The translations under genes and the position numbers were made by a program. 64,000 bases of DNA, from assembly GCA_030685235.1 (NCBI GenBank), contig MU839160.1, positions 149,690 through 213,689 of the forward strand, given 5' to 3'. Below the pieces are notes generated by a model. That model was not told the DNA's origin. It did no database searches and saw only the letters and a program-made list of their open reading frames with translations. This document shows positions 46,728 to 59,400 of this stretch, one piece after another (within the stretch, counting starts at the first letter, position 1; every line of letters starts with the position of its first letter). The stretch is from Copromyces sp. CBS 386.78 (taxonomy: Eukaryota > Ascomycota > Sordariomycetes > Sordariales > Sordariaceae).

Positions 46728-47271
46728 AATATGGCCTGAAAACAACTCTGATAAAGGTGGATGCGATGCTTGATTTCAGTTTCACGAGGCGAGACGACGT
46801 GTATATGACACGTCAAATTAGATACACATCATACGTTTGAGAGCGAGGACACTCTTTTTTTCAGTTAGCATGCGGTCTCTTTATCTCTATTCGGACGACA
46901 CATACTTGCCAGCAGATGCGCGCGCGCGCCAGATTTTCTACAAGAAACGAGCAAGGAAGCAGTCCAGTTACCCTATACTATCCTTTACAACGTCCATATT
47001 TTGAAGTGGAGGTTATCAATGATTCACAAAGGGCGCAGAGATGCTACTAATAAGCTGACGAGCATCCATCCATTAGCGGGAAAGGAATGCACAAAAGGAG
47101 AAATAGTCGGCCCAAGGGTAGGGACAAGAAGGAATGATAGTGGTAAAAACGCGGAGAGACGAGAATAGGGGAGAGGGGGAGGAAACAGCAAAAATGAAGA
47201 TACGAGTAACTACCTGAATGGAACTCTGTAAACCTATCATCAGCAACCGACTTTCAAGAATCAAGAAACAT
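46728..47271. other. 3' region of CAX and upstream of tRNA-Asn
   Basis: About 540 bases with no gene seen. A short alternating CGCGCGCG run occurs at 46919-46927. Confidence 0.5.
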
Positions 47272-47345
47272 TCCCTCGTGGCGCAATTGGCTAGCGCGTC
47301 AGACTGTTAATCTGGAGGCTGTAAGTTCGATCCTTACCGAGGGAG
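47272..47345 (+). tRNA. tRNA-Asn (anticodon GTT)
   Basis: This is a 74-nt cloverleaf with no intron. The acceptor stem TCCCTCG pairs with CGAGGGA (47338-47344). The D arm starts GGCGCAATTGG. The anticodon stem TCAGA/TCTGG encloses the loop CTGTTAA with anticodon GTT. The T arm contains GTTCGAT. A poly-T run downstream provides the Pol III stop. Confidence 0.96.
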
Positions 47346-47355
47346 GTCGACAACA

Positions 47356-47365
47356 TTTTTTTTTT
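47356..47365 (+). terminator. Pol III poly-T terminator of tRNA-Asn
   Basis: A run of ten T residues starts 10 nt after the tRNA 3' end, the normal RNA polymerase III termination signal. Confidence 0.85.
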
Positions 47366-47459
47366 GCGTTCTTTTTGTATGCGAAAGCGGCATGGATGTT
47401 TTTTGGTGATCCGATGCGATGTTGCACGTTGTATCTCGTCGTGGCTTCTTTTTCCGGGT

Positions 47460-47460
<1 letters not shown>

Positions 47461-47504
<44 letters not shown>

Positions 47505-47515
47505 CTTTTTTTTTT
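47461..47515 (+). repeat. Long poly-T tract (44 T, C, 10 T)
   Basis: Forty-four consecutive T residues, one C, then ten more T residues. It lies about 115 bases downstream of tRNA-Asn. It could be the A-tail of an inverted retroposed sequence or a simple homopolymer expansion. Its assembled length is likely inexact. Confidence 0.85.
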
Positions 47516-48092
47516 GGTCCTTGTAGGAATTTTAGACCATGTCGACCCAGATGGTGGCTGCATACGATCGGCAACTTTATGTTGCTGTCGGTGGTGGAGT
47601 TTGTGCCAATTGACTGAACAAAATGAAGCGATGGGAATCTTACGTAGTAAACGTTGGTTGATGGAGAAAGATCACTTAGGAAAGATCAGTTAGGACCAAC
47701 GACATGAATTTATCGTGAATCCTGGGAGCGGTCATTTTATCTTCAGCAATAGGTGCGACTGCGATACTTTGTACGACCCGAGACTACGAAGGATGTTCAA
47801 CCCAAAACACTAGTTGACACTCATCATCCCTCGATCCTCGCTATATACGCTAATGTCATTGCATGATATTGAACAGTCACTGTTATAGTAGGTGACACTG
47901 CCACCTAGTATTCTTCAAGCCATGCTCCGCTACGCTGCTTTGATCATTCATTTGACCTTCGTCCATACATAGTTTCACATCTTTTCAAACATCACGAGAA
48001 CATCTTGATCCCTTCCTCATCAAACCCATCCTATCCTATTCCCCTACCACCCTCTTCCCCCTACACTTCTACGCTCTCCCCTACGCTCTTCC
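47516..48092. other. Region between tRNA-Asn/poly-T and the IML1 3' end
   Basis: About 580 bases with no gene seen. The last 100 bases (CT-rich on +) should be the 3' untranslated region of IML1. Confidence 0.5.
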
Positions 48093-51000
48093 TCACTGTT
48101 CCTTATTGATATCTTCCCCAGCACCATCACCATTCTTCCCACCACCAATGTTCACACCAGCAGCAGTCGCCCCCGCCGCCGCAGCCGCAGCAGCAGCAGC
48201 AGCCGACGCACCTCCCCCAATTCCCAACCCAATCCTACTCCCCATCACCCCCTCCTGCACGCTCGCTCTCCTCAACCTCATTTGGTGCGACGGATGGCCC
48301 GCAGACGCCGCCGACGCAGCCGACAACAACCTTGGACTCCCGACTCTCACCGGGCTGATTCCCAGTCCCGTCCCGCTGCCCACCAGCTGCAAATCACTCA
48401 GGTTGCTAAGGCCCGTGCCGCCTGTTGCTGCTAGCACGCCGGGAGGAAGGCCGAAGGTGGGGATGTTGGTGTCTGGGACTATGTGACCGGTACTAGTACT
48501 AGTAGTATGAGGAGTGCCGAAAGCGCGGGTTGAGTCCTTCGTTGCTGTAGTCGATAGCACCGTTACCGGCGCAAGGCCGGGGGTGGTGTAAGGTGCGGGC
48601 GGGTGCACTTCACGCTCGAGCACTTCGCGGTAAAACGCCTCGAGGGCGGAACGGTCGCGGCAGAAGGATTCGAGCTCGTCTTTGATTACCTCGGGGTCTT
48701 GGCTCATAGGCGTTACGGGGATCGTGATGGTGGAGCGGTTGAGGGATTGGCCGGTGATGCCGAAGCCGTTGGTCGAGGGGGGACCACTGGCCATGGGCCC
48801 GATGAGGTGCGGTCGCAGGGCCGGGGAGAGGAAGGCTGTTGTTGGTTTGACGAGCGGGGAGGAGACTGCGGTTGGTTGGTCACCTGGGTGGGCATTTGGT
48901 CCATAGAGACTGGGCGTTGGGATGCGGCCGGGTCCGGGGCCGGGACCGAGGTTGTCTGACCCGGCTCCGCCTCCACCTCCCTTTTGCTGCATCTCCTTCT
49001 CGCGCTGGGCGGCGGTGCGGTTGCTGTAGAGACGGTTGGCTAGGATGAGGATGTCGCCTTCGTCGGTGATCTCGGCGATGAGAGTACCGCATCGGTGGAT
49101 GAACTGCGTGTACTTGAAGTCTGGCTTGCCCCACGAGTACGACACGTCGACGTTGTAGGGGAAGCTGGACGCGGGCTCCAAGTCGAGAACAAAGTCAAAC
49201 TTCCGCAGGAGAGCCCTCTGATAGAAGTGCCGCCCTGGCTGTGCTTGCGGAATGAACGAATTGGGGTCAAAGTAGGTGATGGGCTGTTGGTTTGGTGGCT
49301 GGACGACCAGCTTAATCACGTACGGTCGGCGGAACGGGTTAATCTCCGTTATATCACAAGCCTCGGCAATGGGAACCTCAACAAGCCGAAGCCCGTATAA
49401 GGCCGCCTCGCGAGCCCATGCCTCGATAGCATCTTCGATCAACTTGGCCGTTACGTTCATCCAGTCGATCCGGATATGGTAACAGTTGTCGGGATTGTGA
49501 AGTCTGTCGTAATGCAATTCAACCACTTCCGGCCGGTAAGAACGCTTTCGATGGTCTACGTCGTATTTCATGACTTTACTCAGAACCACCCGGGGCTTCT
49601 TGCCACCGGCCATCGTAGCTGCCGTTGGGGTCACCGTTCCAGATGTGGGAGAACTGTCTTCGTGAATAGACGTTGGTCTCGACATCGAAACATTAGACCT
49701 TGGTGAATCCCGTGCCTCCGATCGCGGTGTTGATGGGACGGACACTGGAGCCCGCCTTGTGTTGAACCATCCTGGGGGGTTGGGTTTCGCATAGTCGCTG
49801 CTGATCTGGTAGAAGTATTGACCATCCCTGAAAGGATGACGCCTCTCGACGTGCACGAAGAGGCCACCTCCATCCTTCCTTCCGTCTTTGTTTTCATCCC
49901 TGGACTTATCATCTGAAGAGACCATCAGACGGTTACCGAGCTCTTCGGCTTCCTCTCTGTCTTCCAAGTCTTCAAAGTGCTCAAGGAGCCAAGTGGTCAT
50001 GTCCGAACCGATGAAGCAGTTGTAATGGAGGCGCAAATGCCAGCGCCGGTTTTGCATACGAATGCCTCCAGTTTCAACCGGCTGCTGGATGGCCTCCGCC
50101 AATGCTGCGAGGCTAAAGTTCTTCTTCGAGAACTGCTCTCTGCTTGTGACGAGCTGACCCTTCTTATGTCCACCCTCAAGGCCCTCAAACAGCGGAAGTG
50201 TTTCCAGCTCGGCCGCGATAACCACGGATGGATCTTCTGTTTTGTAGACGATATCAAGGGGATTCAGATCCTTTTTGCGGCGTGCTGCTTGAAAACTCCG
50301 TTCGCTAGCCGGGATATACCTATGTTTCTGCCACATCTGCGCAAGTTTCCGAATACCCTCAATGCGGATCTCTTCTTCGCTGTCCCCATATTGCGTCTTG
50401 GGAAAAAACGAGTGTCTAGCAGTCATTGGTATCAGGACGAATCTAGCACGCCAGAACCTCAGATGTTCTGACAACTCGTCATTGTGCCCTGCAACGAATG
50501 CATCAACATAATTCCAGTTTCGATCAGGTGTTGGAGCCACCATGTCAAATGGAAGGGTTTTGTAACCGTGGTCAAGTAGAGTTCGTATCGCCGGTTTGTA
50601 CAAGTATCGGTCATCGTACAGTTCCGGCGAGGCGATCGGCTTCCGGACAAAGATATTAACTTCAATTTCGGTGCCATTCACGCACGACAGTTGGTGAATC
50701 GTGTTGCCGACCGACATAAAGATGCTTGTACCATCTTCCGCTGTGTGGTCGCGGGAGAATATGTCGGTAACCTTGAGTTGCTTCTGGCCAAAGGCTTTGG
50801 CGACAGCTGGGCCTACAACGACTTGGAATCCTTGGCAGAATCTGAGACTGATCATCTCGCGCAGCATCTCGTCGCGTGACTTGAGTTCCTCGGCCAACTC
50901 ATCATCGGCATTCTGCGAGACATTGTACGGTTGACGGTGGTACTCTGACTCGAACTGTGCCTTGGTGGGGAAGTATTCTGTGGTAAGTGGAACGGCAGCA

Positions 51001-54000
51001 GGGGAGCACAAAGACTTCCATTTCATCACCCGCGTCTCGTTGGGCCTAGGAAAGACATGCTGCCAACGACTGTATAACGTGACAATATCGACCTTGTTGC
51101 TATCAGGGTTCGACGGGTTGACCAACGTCAGCCAAGGCGACAACGCGGTAGTCGGCGATAATGTCGACGGTAGTTCCGGTACCGCTCCGGCCAAAAGCTT
51201 GTTATTGTAAACCTTCTTCGCATCCTCGGCTCTGATTGCGTCCGAGTAGAGGAAATCACGATTATCAGGAACGTAATCAGCCCGTAATGTCGAGGCGAGC
51301 ATTGAGCCTGATAGCATGTTGGCTGAAGGGTCAGTTGGAAGCTGTTGCGACTTGATTGGCATTGGCCGGCTTGGAGTGCCCTCGAAGTACTGATGACCAG
51401 GCGCGAATGAGCCTGGTGTAGGACCCCAAGGGGAGAAAGCGGGAGTTCCACTTGTAAACATCTGGGGCGACATTGACCGGTTGATTACTGCCTTGGCTGG
51501 AGTTGCAGCAGTGTTCGCATTCATCAAAGCCCTCGAAGATGTCAACGATCTATCAGCATTCACGCTTTCAATGCTAAGCTCAGCCGTCGCAGCCTTTGGT
51601 GCAGCAATGCGAAAACCAGAGCTGCCAAGGCTGATCTGCTTCATGAACTTTGGGACTTTTGGCGTGGTTGTAGGTGAACGCTTCGAGTTGAGTTTGTCGA
51701 AATCGACCGTCTTACGGGCGCGCAATTCGGGTTTGTCGGTATTGAAGCGCTGACCCGATCCATGCCCAGTTATTGTCATTTGCGAGGCACTCGTAGACGG
51801 CCTACGCTCAGTGTATGATGTCCCAAGAAGACTCGCGTCATCAGCATGGTGTCGCCTGACGGAATCATCGTACTCCCGTACATGTCTCAGGGGCGCCAAT
51901 GTGCGGCGTAATGACGGTTGGCGCGCTCTCGAGTCATCGTAGTCTTGCAATTGCTTCCAAAGTGACTTTTCCCCCAATTTTGCGTGTTTATCCGGGGCGA
52001 ATTTCTGAAAGCCGTACACATGATCAAATAGAATTTCTGGGATGCGGGAGTTCTGTATGAAGACGTTGCCGTCTTGGTCAATGTACGGTTTCGGCACGTT
52101 GCTCGCCTGCAATGCTTTATGAGGGAAATAAGGGTCCAGGTGCAACGGCTTGGTTTCGATCTCGTTGGTTTCCATGACGCTCCGCATCTGCAAGTCATAC
52201 ATACGACATCTTATCAAGAAGTCGTCCCCTGACTGAGTTTGCGAAACATCGGAGACCGATAGAGCAATGCCATGGTATGACAAGGTTTCTTCGGACTCGC
52301 CTGTCCAGTACGAGACGTGTAGCCATTGCGGCAAAGCATAATTCCATTCGTCTTGAGCCGAGCCAGAGCCCGCATAATCACCACGAAGAGTGATATCGGT
52401 GCCTCTGCTTGGGGAGTAAGACCCCACCATGCTGTTATAGCTTCCAATTGTCGGCGCTGTCTGTTTAGGAGTACTGGAAAGACTCGGGACTGTTTTTGCC
52501 TTGTGATGCTGCGTCGGTTCTGTTGAGTATTCTGGGTTGCGGTAACGAAACAAGGGCACGGAGTGGAGAGGTGTCTTGGGTATGCATATAAGATCGATAC
52601 CAATCCCATTCCCAACCAAGGATTCGGTGGTGCGACGGAGTGCGTCGTACTCGACCTCAAATATGCCTGGACTAGGACTTATGACGATGACAGATATGCC
52701 AGTTCGCATCAGATCACGATCTATGTAATCGTGCGCAAACAATGAGGATGCCATGTTGATTGCCTCCAGAAAATTGCCATAAATGGCTCTTGATGCCTCG
52801 GCCTTTATTCTGTTCAGGGCTGCTTGTTGGTCGGCTGGGTCGTCTGAGGAAGAAAAGGAGTGCATTGCCTTCTGATGGAAGGTGCTGATGTCCCTTCGAA
52901 AGTAGTTAAACTCGCGCTTCAACTGGTAGAGGATCTTTGTCCACTCGCCGCTGCCCATTTCGCTCACAACAACGCGGTAGAAATCCTTGTAGGGGCGACG
53001 GTCGCCAGACGACTGGACACCGGTGTAGTAGTCATTTTGAATTTCCGGGTTGGCAAATTCGGTGGATATGCCTGTGTCGTACTCAACCCGAGCAAAGAGA
53101 ACAATAGTGACAAGGTGCCGGACCTTGAGTGATGCCCATTTCTTGAACAAGGCGGGCAAAAAGCCGTTTACAACCTTGTTGAACATGATCTCACCAGAAC
53201 CATCTGAATCGAAGTCCCACATTTCGCGCGCCATCTGGACAAAAAGCACGTACCGGGCGGACTCGCTTCGGAAGATGGGTTTTGTATTATGGCCGAAGAA
53301 TGCGGATGGCACCTTGCGACCGTCAACATAGACAGCGGTAACCTGAGCCTTGAGAGTGCCCATGAACAGAACCATTTGGCCTTTGTAGACAGTCCTGTCT
53401 GAAAGCTCACGAGCAGCCAACTGCCACATGTCGGAGCGGGACATGTACTGGTCTCTGAAGCAAAGCTCGACATGAGAGGCCTCAATGGCTGGGTTTTGAT
53501 CATCAATCTAGATAGTTTAGTAGGGGTTCTACGAGGCTACAGGTTAAGGGATGGGGGCGTACTGGGGTCAGGGTAACCTGTGAACCCTTCCTCATGCCGA
53601 AGACATCTGCAATATGCTTTGCGACGTAGACTTCAACACTCGGATAGCGGGCTTTGAGTTCCTTGGGCATGCCCTTGACGACAAAGATGTAACGCGGTTG
53701 GCTTTCTGCAGCCTCTTTTGTGCGGTCCAGTGGGGGCTGTTTGTGATGATGGTGGTGATGGTGATGAGAGCCTTGCGTCTGCTTTTCCGAATCAGGCCGG
53801 AAGACGTCAATAGCCATGAGGCTGCCTGGCTTTGCCTCATCACCTATGAGATCGAGGTTGAGCAAGACTTCGTCGCGGGCAAAGGACTCGTTGACGGTGA
53901 CGGTCCATCTCTTGTCGATACGTGAGCGCCTTGAGGATGAAGAGGGTCGGTCACGGATGGTCGAGCTACTAGAGACGGTATCCGGGGACCGGGGCATATC

Positions 54001-54105
54001 CGGGATGCGCTCCAGGCTGTTTCTGCTGAACTGCCGGAGGTGCGACGACCAGTTGGGCGGCCTAGCCTGTCCCGGCACCCCCGAAGGGTTATTGCGCGAC
54101 GCCAT
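48093..54105 (-). CDS. IML1: IML1/DEPDC5, GATOR1-SEACIT subunit at the vacuole
   Basis: On the - strand, exons are 54105-53563 and 53507-48093, giving 1,985 residues. The phase-0 intron (donor GTACGC, acceptor CTAG) joins TLTP to [15 protein letters not shown]. Iml1 with Npr2 and Npr3 forms the GATOR1/SEACIT complex that restrains TORC1 on amino-acid starvation by stimulating GTP hydrolysis on Gtr1. The N-terminal IML1 domain is clear (about 125-450; [30 protein letters not shown]). A DEP domain lies at about 1335-1420 ([17 protein letters not shown]). Low-complexity spots are an eight-His run at 114-121, Ser runs at 45-57 and a long poly-Ala near the C-terminus (about 48170-48215). The ATG at 54105 is the first in frame; a TTG just before is not used. 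Confidence 0.94.
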
Positions 54106-54509
54106 CAATGCCGTCTGACAATAAGCATCGGCCTGGTTCCATGCGTTAATGTCAGATGCTCAGGTGACGGTGATGGAGGAGGCGAATAGCACGCCCTGTT
54201 CCTAACTCGCTGTCGGTGGTTGCGATCTCGAGGCCACCATTCCTACGAGACGCATCGGAGTCTGTTGGGACAGATCGAAGGAATCAGGAAAGAATATGTA
54301 AGACGGATGTCGCTGGAGGTGTACTGAGTTTATTTCATCGTCTAAATACATGCAGTGGTTGGCACGATGTCGCCGTGAGAGATCGAGTCTTGCGTGGTTT
54401 GGGTCTGAAACCGCAGAGACGACGTCCGCAGAGGAGCTCGGACCACCTGTACTAGGTAGCTGCAGGGGCAGTACGGTCAGCTGTAAAGCCCTGGCTGTAG
54501 AGGTCCCTG
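54106..54509. other. IML1 upstream region
   Basis: About 400 bases of normal composition between the IML1 start and the MITE. It should hold the IML1 promoter and leader. No other gene is seen. Confidence 0.55.
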
Positions 54510-54511
54510 TA

Positions 54512-55006
54512 CAGTCCCTGCCACAAATAAACGCCCCGCGGATTTTTTCCCTGCAAAAAAGACTAAAACTCAATATTGTTACTCTTAACTTTCAACCCCT
54601 TAACAAAGGAGAATCGCAGATACATTTGTAGTGTAAATAGGTAAATGTAAATATAATTGATGAAAAGAAACTTAGTTTTTCTATTATTATTTATAGTTGA
54701 GTAATTAGTGTGCTAACTTTAGATTGTATTAAGAAAAATATTATAGTAGACTTATAGTGCTCTTTATTAGATTGAAATCCGAGTTCGTATTGTGGTTGGA
54801 CTTTGCGGCCTAAATTTTCAACCCTCTTGTAAGCTAGTAGAAAGCGGCTCTCTTTATAAATAATACTTGGTATATAATTATTCGTAGCGTTTTTAGGGAT
54901 ATATATATTTTTAAAAGTGGTTATTCTATTCGTATACGAAAGTGTTGAGTTTAGGCCTTTTAAGGTGAGAAAAAAATAATGGGGCGTTTATTTGTGGCAC
55001 CTACTA
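54512..55006. mobile_element. MITE with pogo/Tc1-mariner-type terminal inverted repeats
   Basis: This 495-bp element is bounded by TA (54510-54511 and 55007-55008). Its ends are inverted repeats: CAGTCCCTGCCACAAATAAA at the left (continuing CGCCCC) and, read inward from the right, TAGTAGGTGCCACAAATAAA continuing the same way. Over 26 bp there are 22 matches, including a perfect core of 19. Weaker pairing continues for about 30 bp more. A TA duplication with a CAGT-like end is typical of the Tc1/mariner-pogo superfamily. There is no transposase frame, so it is non-autonomous. The interior is AT-rich with some RIP-like erosion. Confidence 0.82.
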
Positions 55007-55008
55007 TA

Positions 55009-55125
55009 CTAAATAATGAGTTGCGGCAGAATTCAATGTTCCCCCGCTGCCCTACTTCTGCACCCAGCTGCTGCGATGCCGGGACCTTGGCGGCGCACGG
55101 ACTATATGCGAATTGGACTTCGAAG
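55009..55125. other. Normal-composition DNA between MITE and copia element
   Basis: About 120 bases that escaped RIP. Together with 61047 onward it is the original, once continuous host sequence into which the copia element inserted. Confidence 0.6.
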
Positions 55126-55130
55126 AGAGG

Positions 55131-55296
55131 TGTAGAATATAAGTACGTGTAGGGGTATTCTGGAAGTAGGGAGAAGATTATATATTATATTGAATTCTAT
55201 GTGCTTAGAAATCCCTTATAGAAAATCTAGTTAATGTAATATATTAGACCCGTTAAATTATATAAATACTACCCCTATATATCCTTATTTCTAATA
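55131..55296 (-). repeat. Left LTR of element 3 (3' LTR in element sense), heavily RIPped
   Basis: A 166-bp LTR beginning TGTAGAATAT and ending TTTCTAATA. It matches 60876-61041 except for C/T and G/A changes, nearly all of which are mutated here (for example TATATTGAATTCTATGTGCT against TGTGTTGAGTTTTGTGTGCC on the right). Confidence 0.93.
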
Positions 55297-55466
55297 TACC
55301 CCCTTAATTATATTAAGTAAGGTATTTAGAAAGCTAGTATATAAAGCTATTTACAATTTTAGTCCCTTTTTTATATCTCCCCCAACGGTCGTTTTTAAAG
55401 GCGTTACCCGCTATTAATTCCCCTTTATAAGGAAGGTTAATAATATTAATTTTTAATAATGACTTA

Positions 55467-55612
55467 AGTCCCGTAGTTTAATAATTAAAGTATTAAAGTC
55501 AAAATTTAAATTATTCTTATTATTTAAGTATACTTTATAATATATTTATTAATATTATTAGTAATTTATAAACTATCTCTAAAAGTTGTAGGTTCGAACT
55601 TTATTAAAATTA
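55467..55612 (+). pseudogene. RIP-mutated, probably intron-containing tRNA gene (Leu-like)
   Basis: A-box-like TAGTTTAATAATT starts at 55474 and the B box GGTTCGAACTT lies at 55591-55601. Undoing C-to-T and G-to-A changes turns the A box into TAGCTCAGTGGTT. The 7 bases before it (AGTCCCG) would pair with 55605-55611 if TAAAATT was CGGGACT. The T stem GTAGG pairs with TTTAT if that was CCTAC. The D stem also re-pairs. The anticodon loop reads GTCAAAA (anticodon CAA or CAG by reversal, Leu). The long middle segment suggests an intron plus a long variable arm. It lies inside the copia element on the opposite strand. Confidence 0.6.
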
Positions 55613-56499
55613 ATATTTTTATTCCTGTTTCTTCCTTATATAGATTACGTACTATATAGGACCCTCTTATTTTATAGAGGTTATTTCTACTATATTATAT
55701 AAGTAAGTAATTTATATTTATAATTACCGTTTCCTCCCTTTTTATTATTCGATAAAGCTTACTCCTTCTAATCCTCCTTATAAATTTTTACGATTAAGTA
55801 GTTCGCTTCTACTTTAGGTAACGGCTTATTTAATTCCTCCCTTACTACTTTAATATTTTAAAAATTTAATTAATTTATAAATTCCTTATATTTATTAGCT
55901 AATAGCGCCTTCGTTAAACTATCGGTAATTATTTCCTTAGTAGGTATATAGTAAATTTCGAAGAAATTTTACTATTACCCTTCCTTAAATTAATAATTAT
56001 AAATATTAATATATTTAAATTTAGTTTAGAATTTAGCGTTCTCCTTCGTAATAAAATAGATTATTTACTTATTATTGTATCTTAAGGGGATAATATCGAA
56101 TTTAAACTTTATTATAAGAGTTTAAAAGAAGCGCTTTATTTATATACCTTCCTTTATTCTTTAGGAGAGGGATAGTAATTCTACTTTAATAATTAAAGTT
56201 ATAATCGTATTTTACTTATTAATTCGCTAATTTACTGTACTTCTAAACAATTATATTGCAAACCCTTAAAAACTTTTATAATTAAATATATTATTAGTAA
56301 AGGACGAATTTATTAGTATATTAAAATTGTGCTTACCCCCTAATTATAATACGTAATCTATAGTACCTTTAATAAAGGCCTTAAACCAATCGGTAGTACG
56401 GTAGTAATAGGGATTAGGGTTAATAAGGAAACGAATTAACCGGGAAACTATAAATAATAGGTTTAGCTGGGTAATAATTATTAAGTAGAGAAATTCGCT

Positions 56500-59400
56500 A
56501 ATAGCCCTCTAATACTGCTTAATTAGGTATTAGGGGGCTATTTTTATAGAAAGTATTAATTCTTCTTATATTATAAGGGTACTAAGAATTTTCTTATTCT
56601 ATATAAGGTTCTCTATAATTTTTAAAATATATTATTATTAAAATAACTAAATTAATTATTTTGACCTATTTCGAAGGATTTTAATACTAAAGAATTATTG
56701 AAAATTATAACCGCCTATAAGCTAATAATAGTCCTTAAATATAATAATTATTTAATTAATTAAATTAAAATATTCTCTTTTATAAGCGATAATAATATTA
56801 TTAATATAAAAGAAAATTATTACGTTATAGTAAATATAGATATATAATTCTATAAAAATAATTGAAAGGCCAATTTTTAAAAGGGTTTTAATAAATTCCT
56901 TTTACTATAATAAGGGGAATCTACGCAAACTATAGAAAACTTTCAATAGTTTTAATATCTTTCCTTTCCGTCTGTATCCTTAGGGCGCCTATATATAAAC
57001 AAACTTATTAAAATACGTATTAACGAAGGTATTAATAGTATTATATTATTTAAATTCGAAATCGAAGTAAGCTATAATAATTATTATAATTTGTAAAGAA
57101 TAAATTACGAAAGTAATTACGTACGTATTGCGTACGCTATTATATTTTTATTAATCTTTTTATATAATTAAACGAACTTTATACTTTAAGAAGAATCCTT
57201 CCGTATTAAATTTATATATATATATTTATATAGAATTGAAAGGGACTTTATTATTAATCTTCTATTCGCTTTTATCGACTTATACTTATAATTTCTTCTC
57301 TTTATAATTAACTATATACTTTTACTTAATTCGATAAAAAATAATATAAAAGGGATAATAATATAATTCTTTATATAATTTAGAGGGAAGAAGAAAATTT
57401 TACTATTAAAATATAATTAATACGTATATTATATCGAAATAATTAATTTTATTATAGATTAATTTCGAATTTAGCGAGAATTCCTCTTTTAATATTTTTA
57501 CCCTAAGTTCTATAAAACGTAACCGGTCTAACCTTCTTTTTAAAATAGGGTTACCCTTAAAAATAATTATATTAAAGCGGGAAAGTATAATTAAGAAACC
57601 TCCTACCTATCCGAAATATTAATTATAAATTAATTAATTTTCTTATAGTTAGGAAGTATTTAATCCGCTAATAAAAAATAATATTAGACTTTCTAAGGGA
57701 AATAAATATACGGCTCTAACCTCCTCCTCCTTATTTAATATTATATCCTATTAATTATTATACAATTCCGGTACTTCCTCTTACTCTTAAATAAATATAA
57801 ATTCAATTAAATTAATTAAAAATAAGTTAATAGTATCGATAATAGTTAGTATAAATTCGATTACAGGACCTTCGTCTTTATTATCTTCGTCTTCCGCTTA
57901 TTTAATAGGGAGAAGTTCGGAAACGTTGATATTTAATTAATAAAAATTATTTAATTATATGGCTAATTCTTCGAAGGATATATTAAAGGTATTATAGAAG
58001 GTTTAAATATTATTTATAAAAACCTCGTCTTCGTTAAATATAACATTTTATATAGTAACTACCTTATTAATATACGGATTCTAAATACAGTAAATATTAA
58101 TTAATTAATAGCCTACTAAATATTTAATTTAAACGCGTCGTTTTAACTTCTAAGTCCTCTTTTAACTATATAGTATATCGATTATAAGTATAAAAACTTT
58201 ATACCTATATACCTTTAAATAAATTAATTTAAATATTACCTATTATTGCCCGCTATTTCGGTTTATCGTATACGCCGTTAAATATTCCTTTAGGGATTTC
58301 TAATTGAATTCCCTTTATAGGGTCTTATTTATAAGGTAGGCTACTACTATTATAGTTTCTCTTTAGAGTTCTTAAAGTAAATAAATACTATTTATTATTA
58401 TTACCGCTTTTTCTTTAATTACACCCCCCGAACGCTCGGCGCCGCTATTCAAAGCCTATAAATAAGGAGCCGAAAACTCGATAATCGTTCTTCTCTAAAA
58501 GAGAAAGGCAACGATATAGGGTTTCGTTATTATAATTTTATTATTATATTCAATTACCTTTACTTTAATCTAATAATATAACTCTAAATTATTAAATAAT
58601 AATATAAGCGTAATAATAATTAAATTCGTTAACCGATTAAATAAGTAATAAAATTATATATACCCGGATTAATAATCTATAACGACTATTAAATTAGAAA
58701 TAGTTCCCCTATTAGCCTTTATAATTAAATAATTAAAGAAATTAATCGCGAATTTTATTCTTAAGCCCTCTAGCGCGTCGTAGACTTCCCTTCGTACTTA
58801 GCGCTTTAATTTAGCTACCGTATAGGAATTATAGTAAATTAAATTTAGGCTTTTTAAATAAATTCTATATTCCTAATTAATTAATTAAATTAGTATTTTT
58901 AAATTAGGGTAACTAAACCGAAGATACTAGCGCAAAGTATTACCCTCTGAAGGTTTCTTAACGGTCTTATTAGTAAATTAATAAAATCGTACGTAAAAAA
59001 AGGATTAATTAGTACATACTTCAAAGGGGACGTATTCTAATACAAATTATTTAAATTTTAAAAAGAAGTTATAAATAAAGGAATTATTTAAGCGGAAACG
59101 TAAATAACCGGGTTTAATAATTTAATCCTAATAAAATCCTCTTTCTAACAATTTTTTTAAGGAAACGAAATTATAAACTATCTTTAATATAAATATAACG
59201 TTATTAAATTTAAAATTTACTAAATAACCCTCGTCGTTATTTATAATTAAATAAATTATCCCGTACCCTTCGATCGTAATAGACTTATTTTCTACCTAGA
59301 CGTAATTTTCCTTCGCCGCCTTTGTAAGGCCTTTAAAACGGCTAACCTTATTAAAAATATAAATTATCGTACTTAAATTAAAAATCACTAAGTTTCTTAA

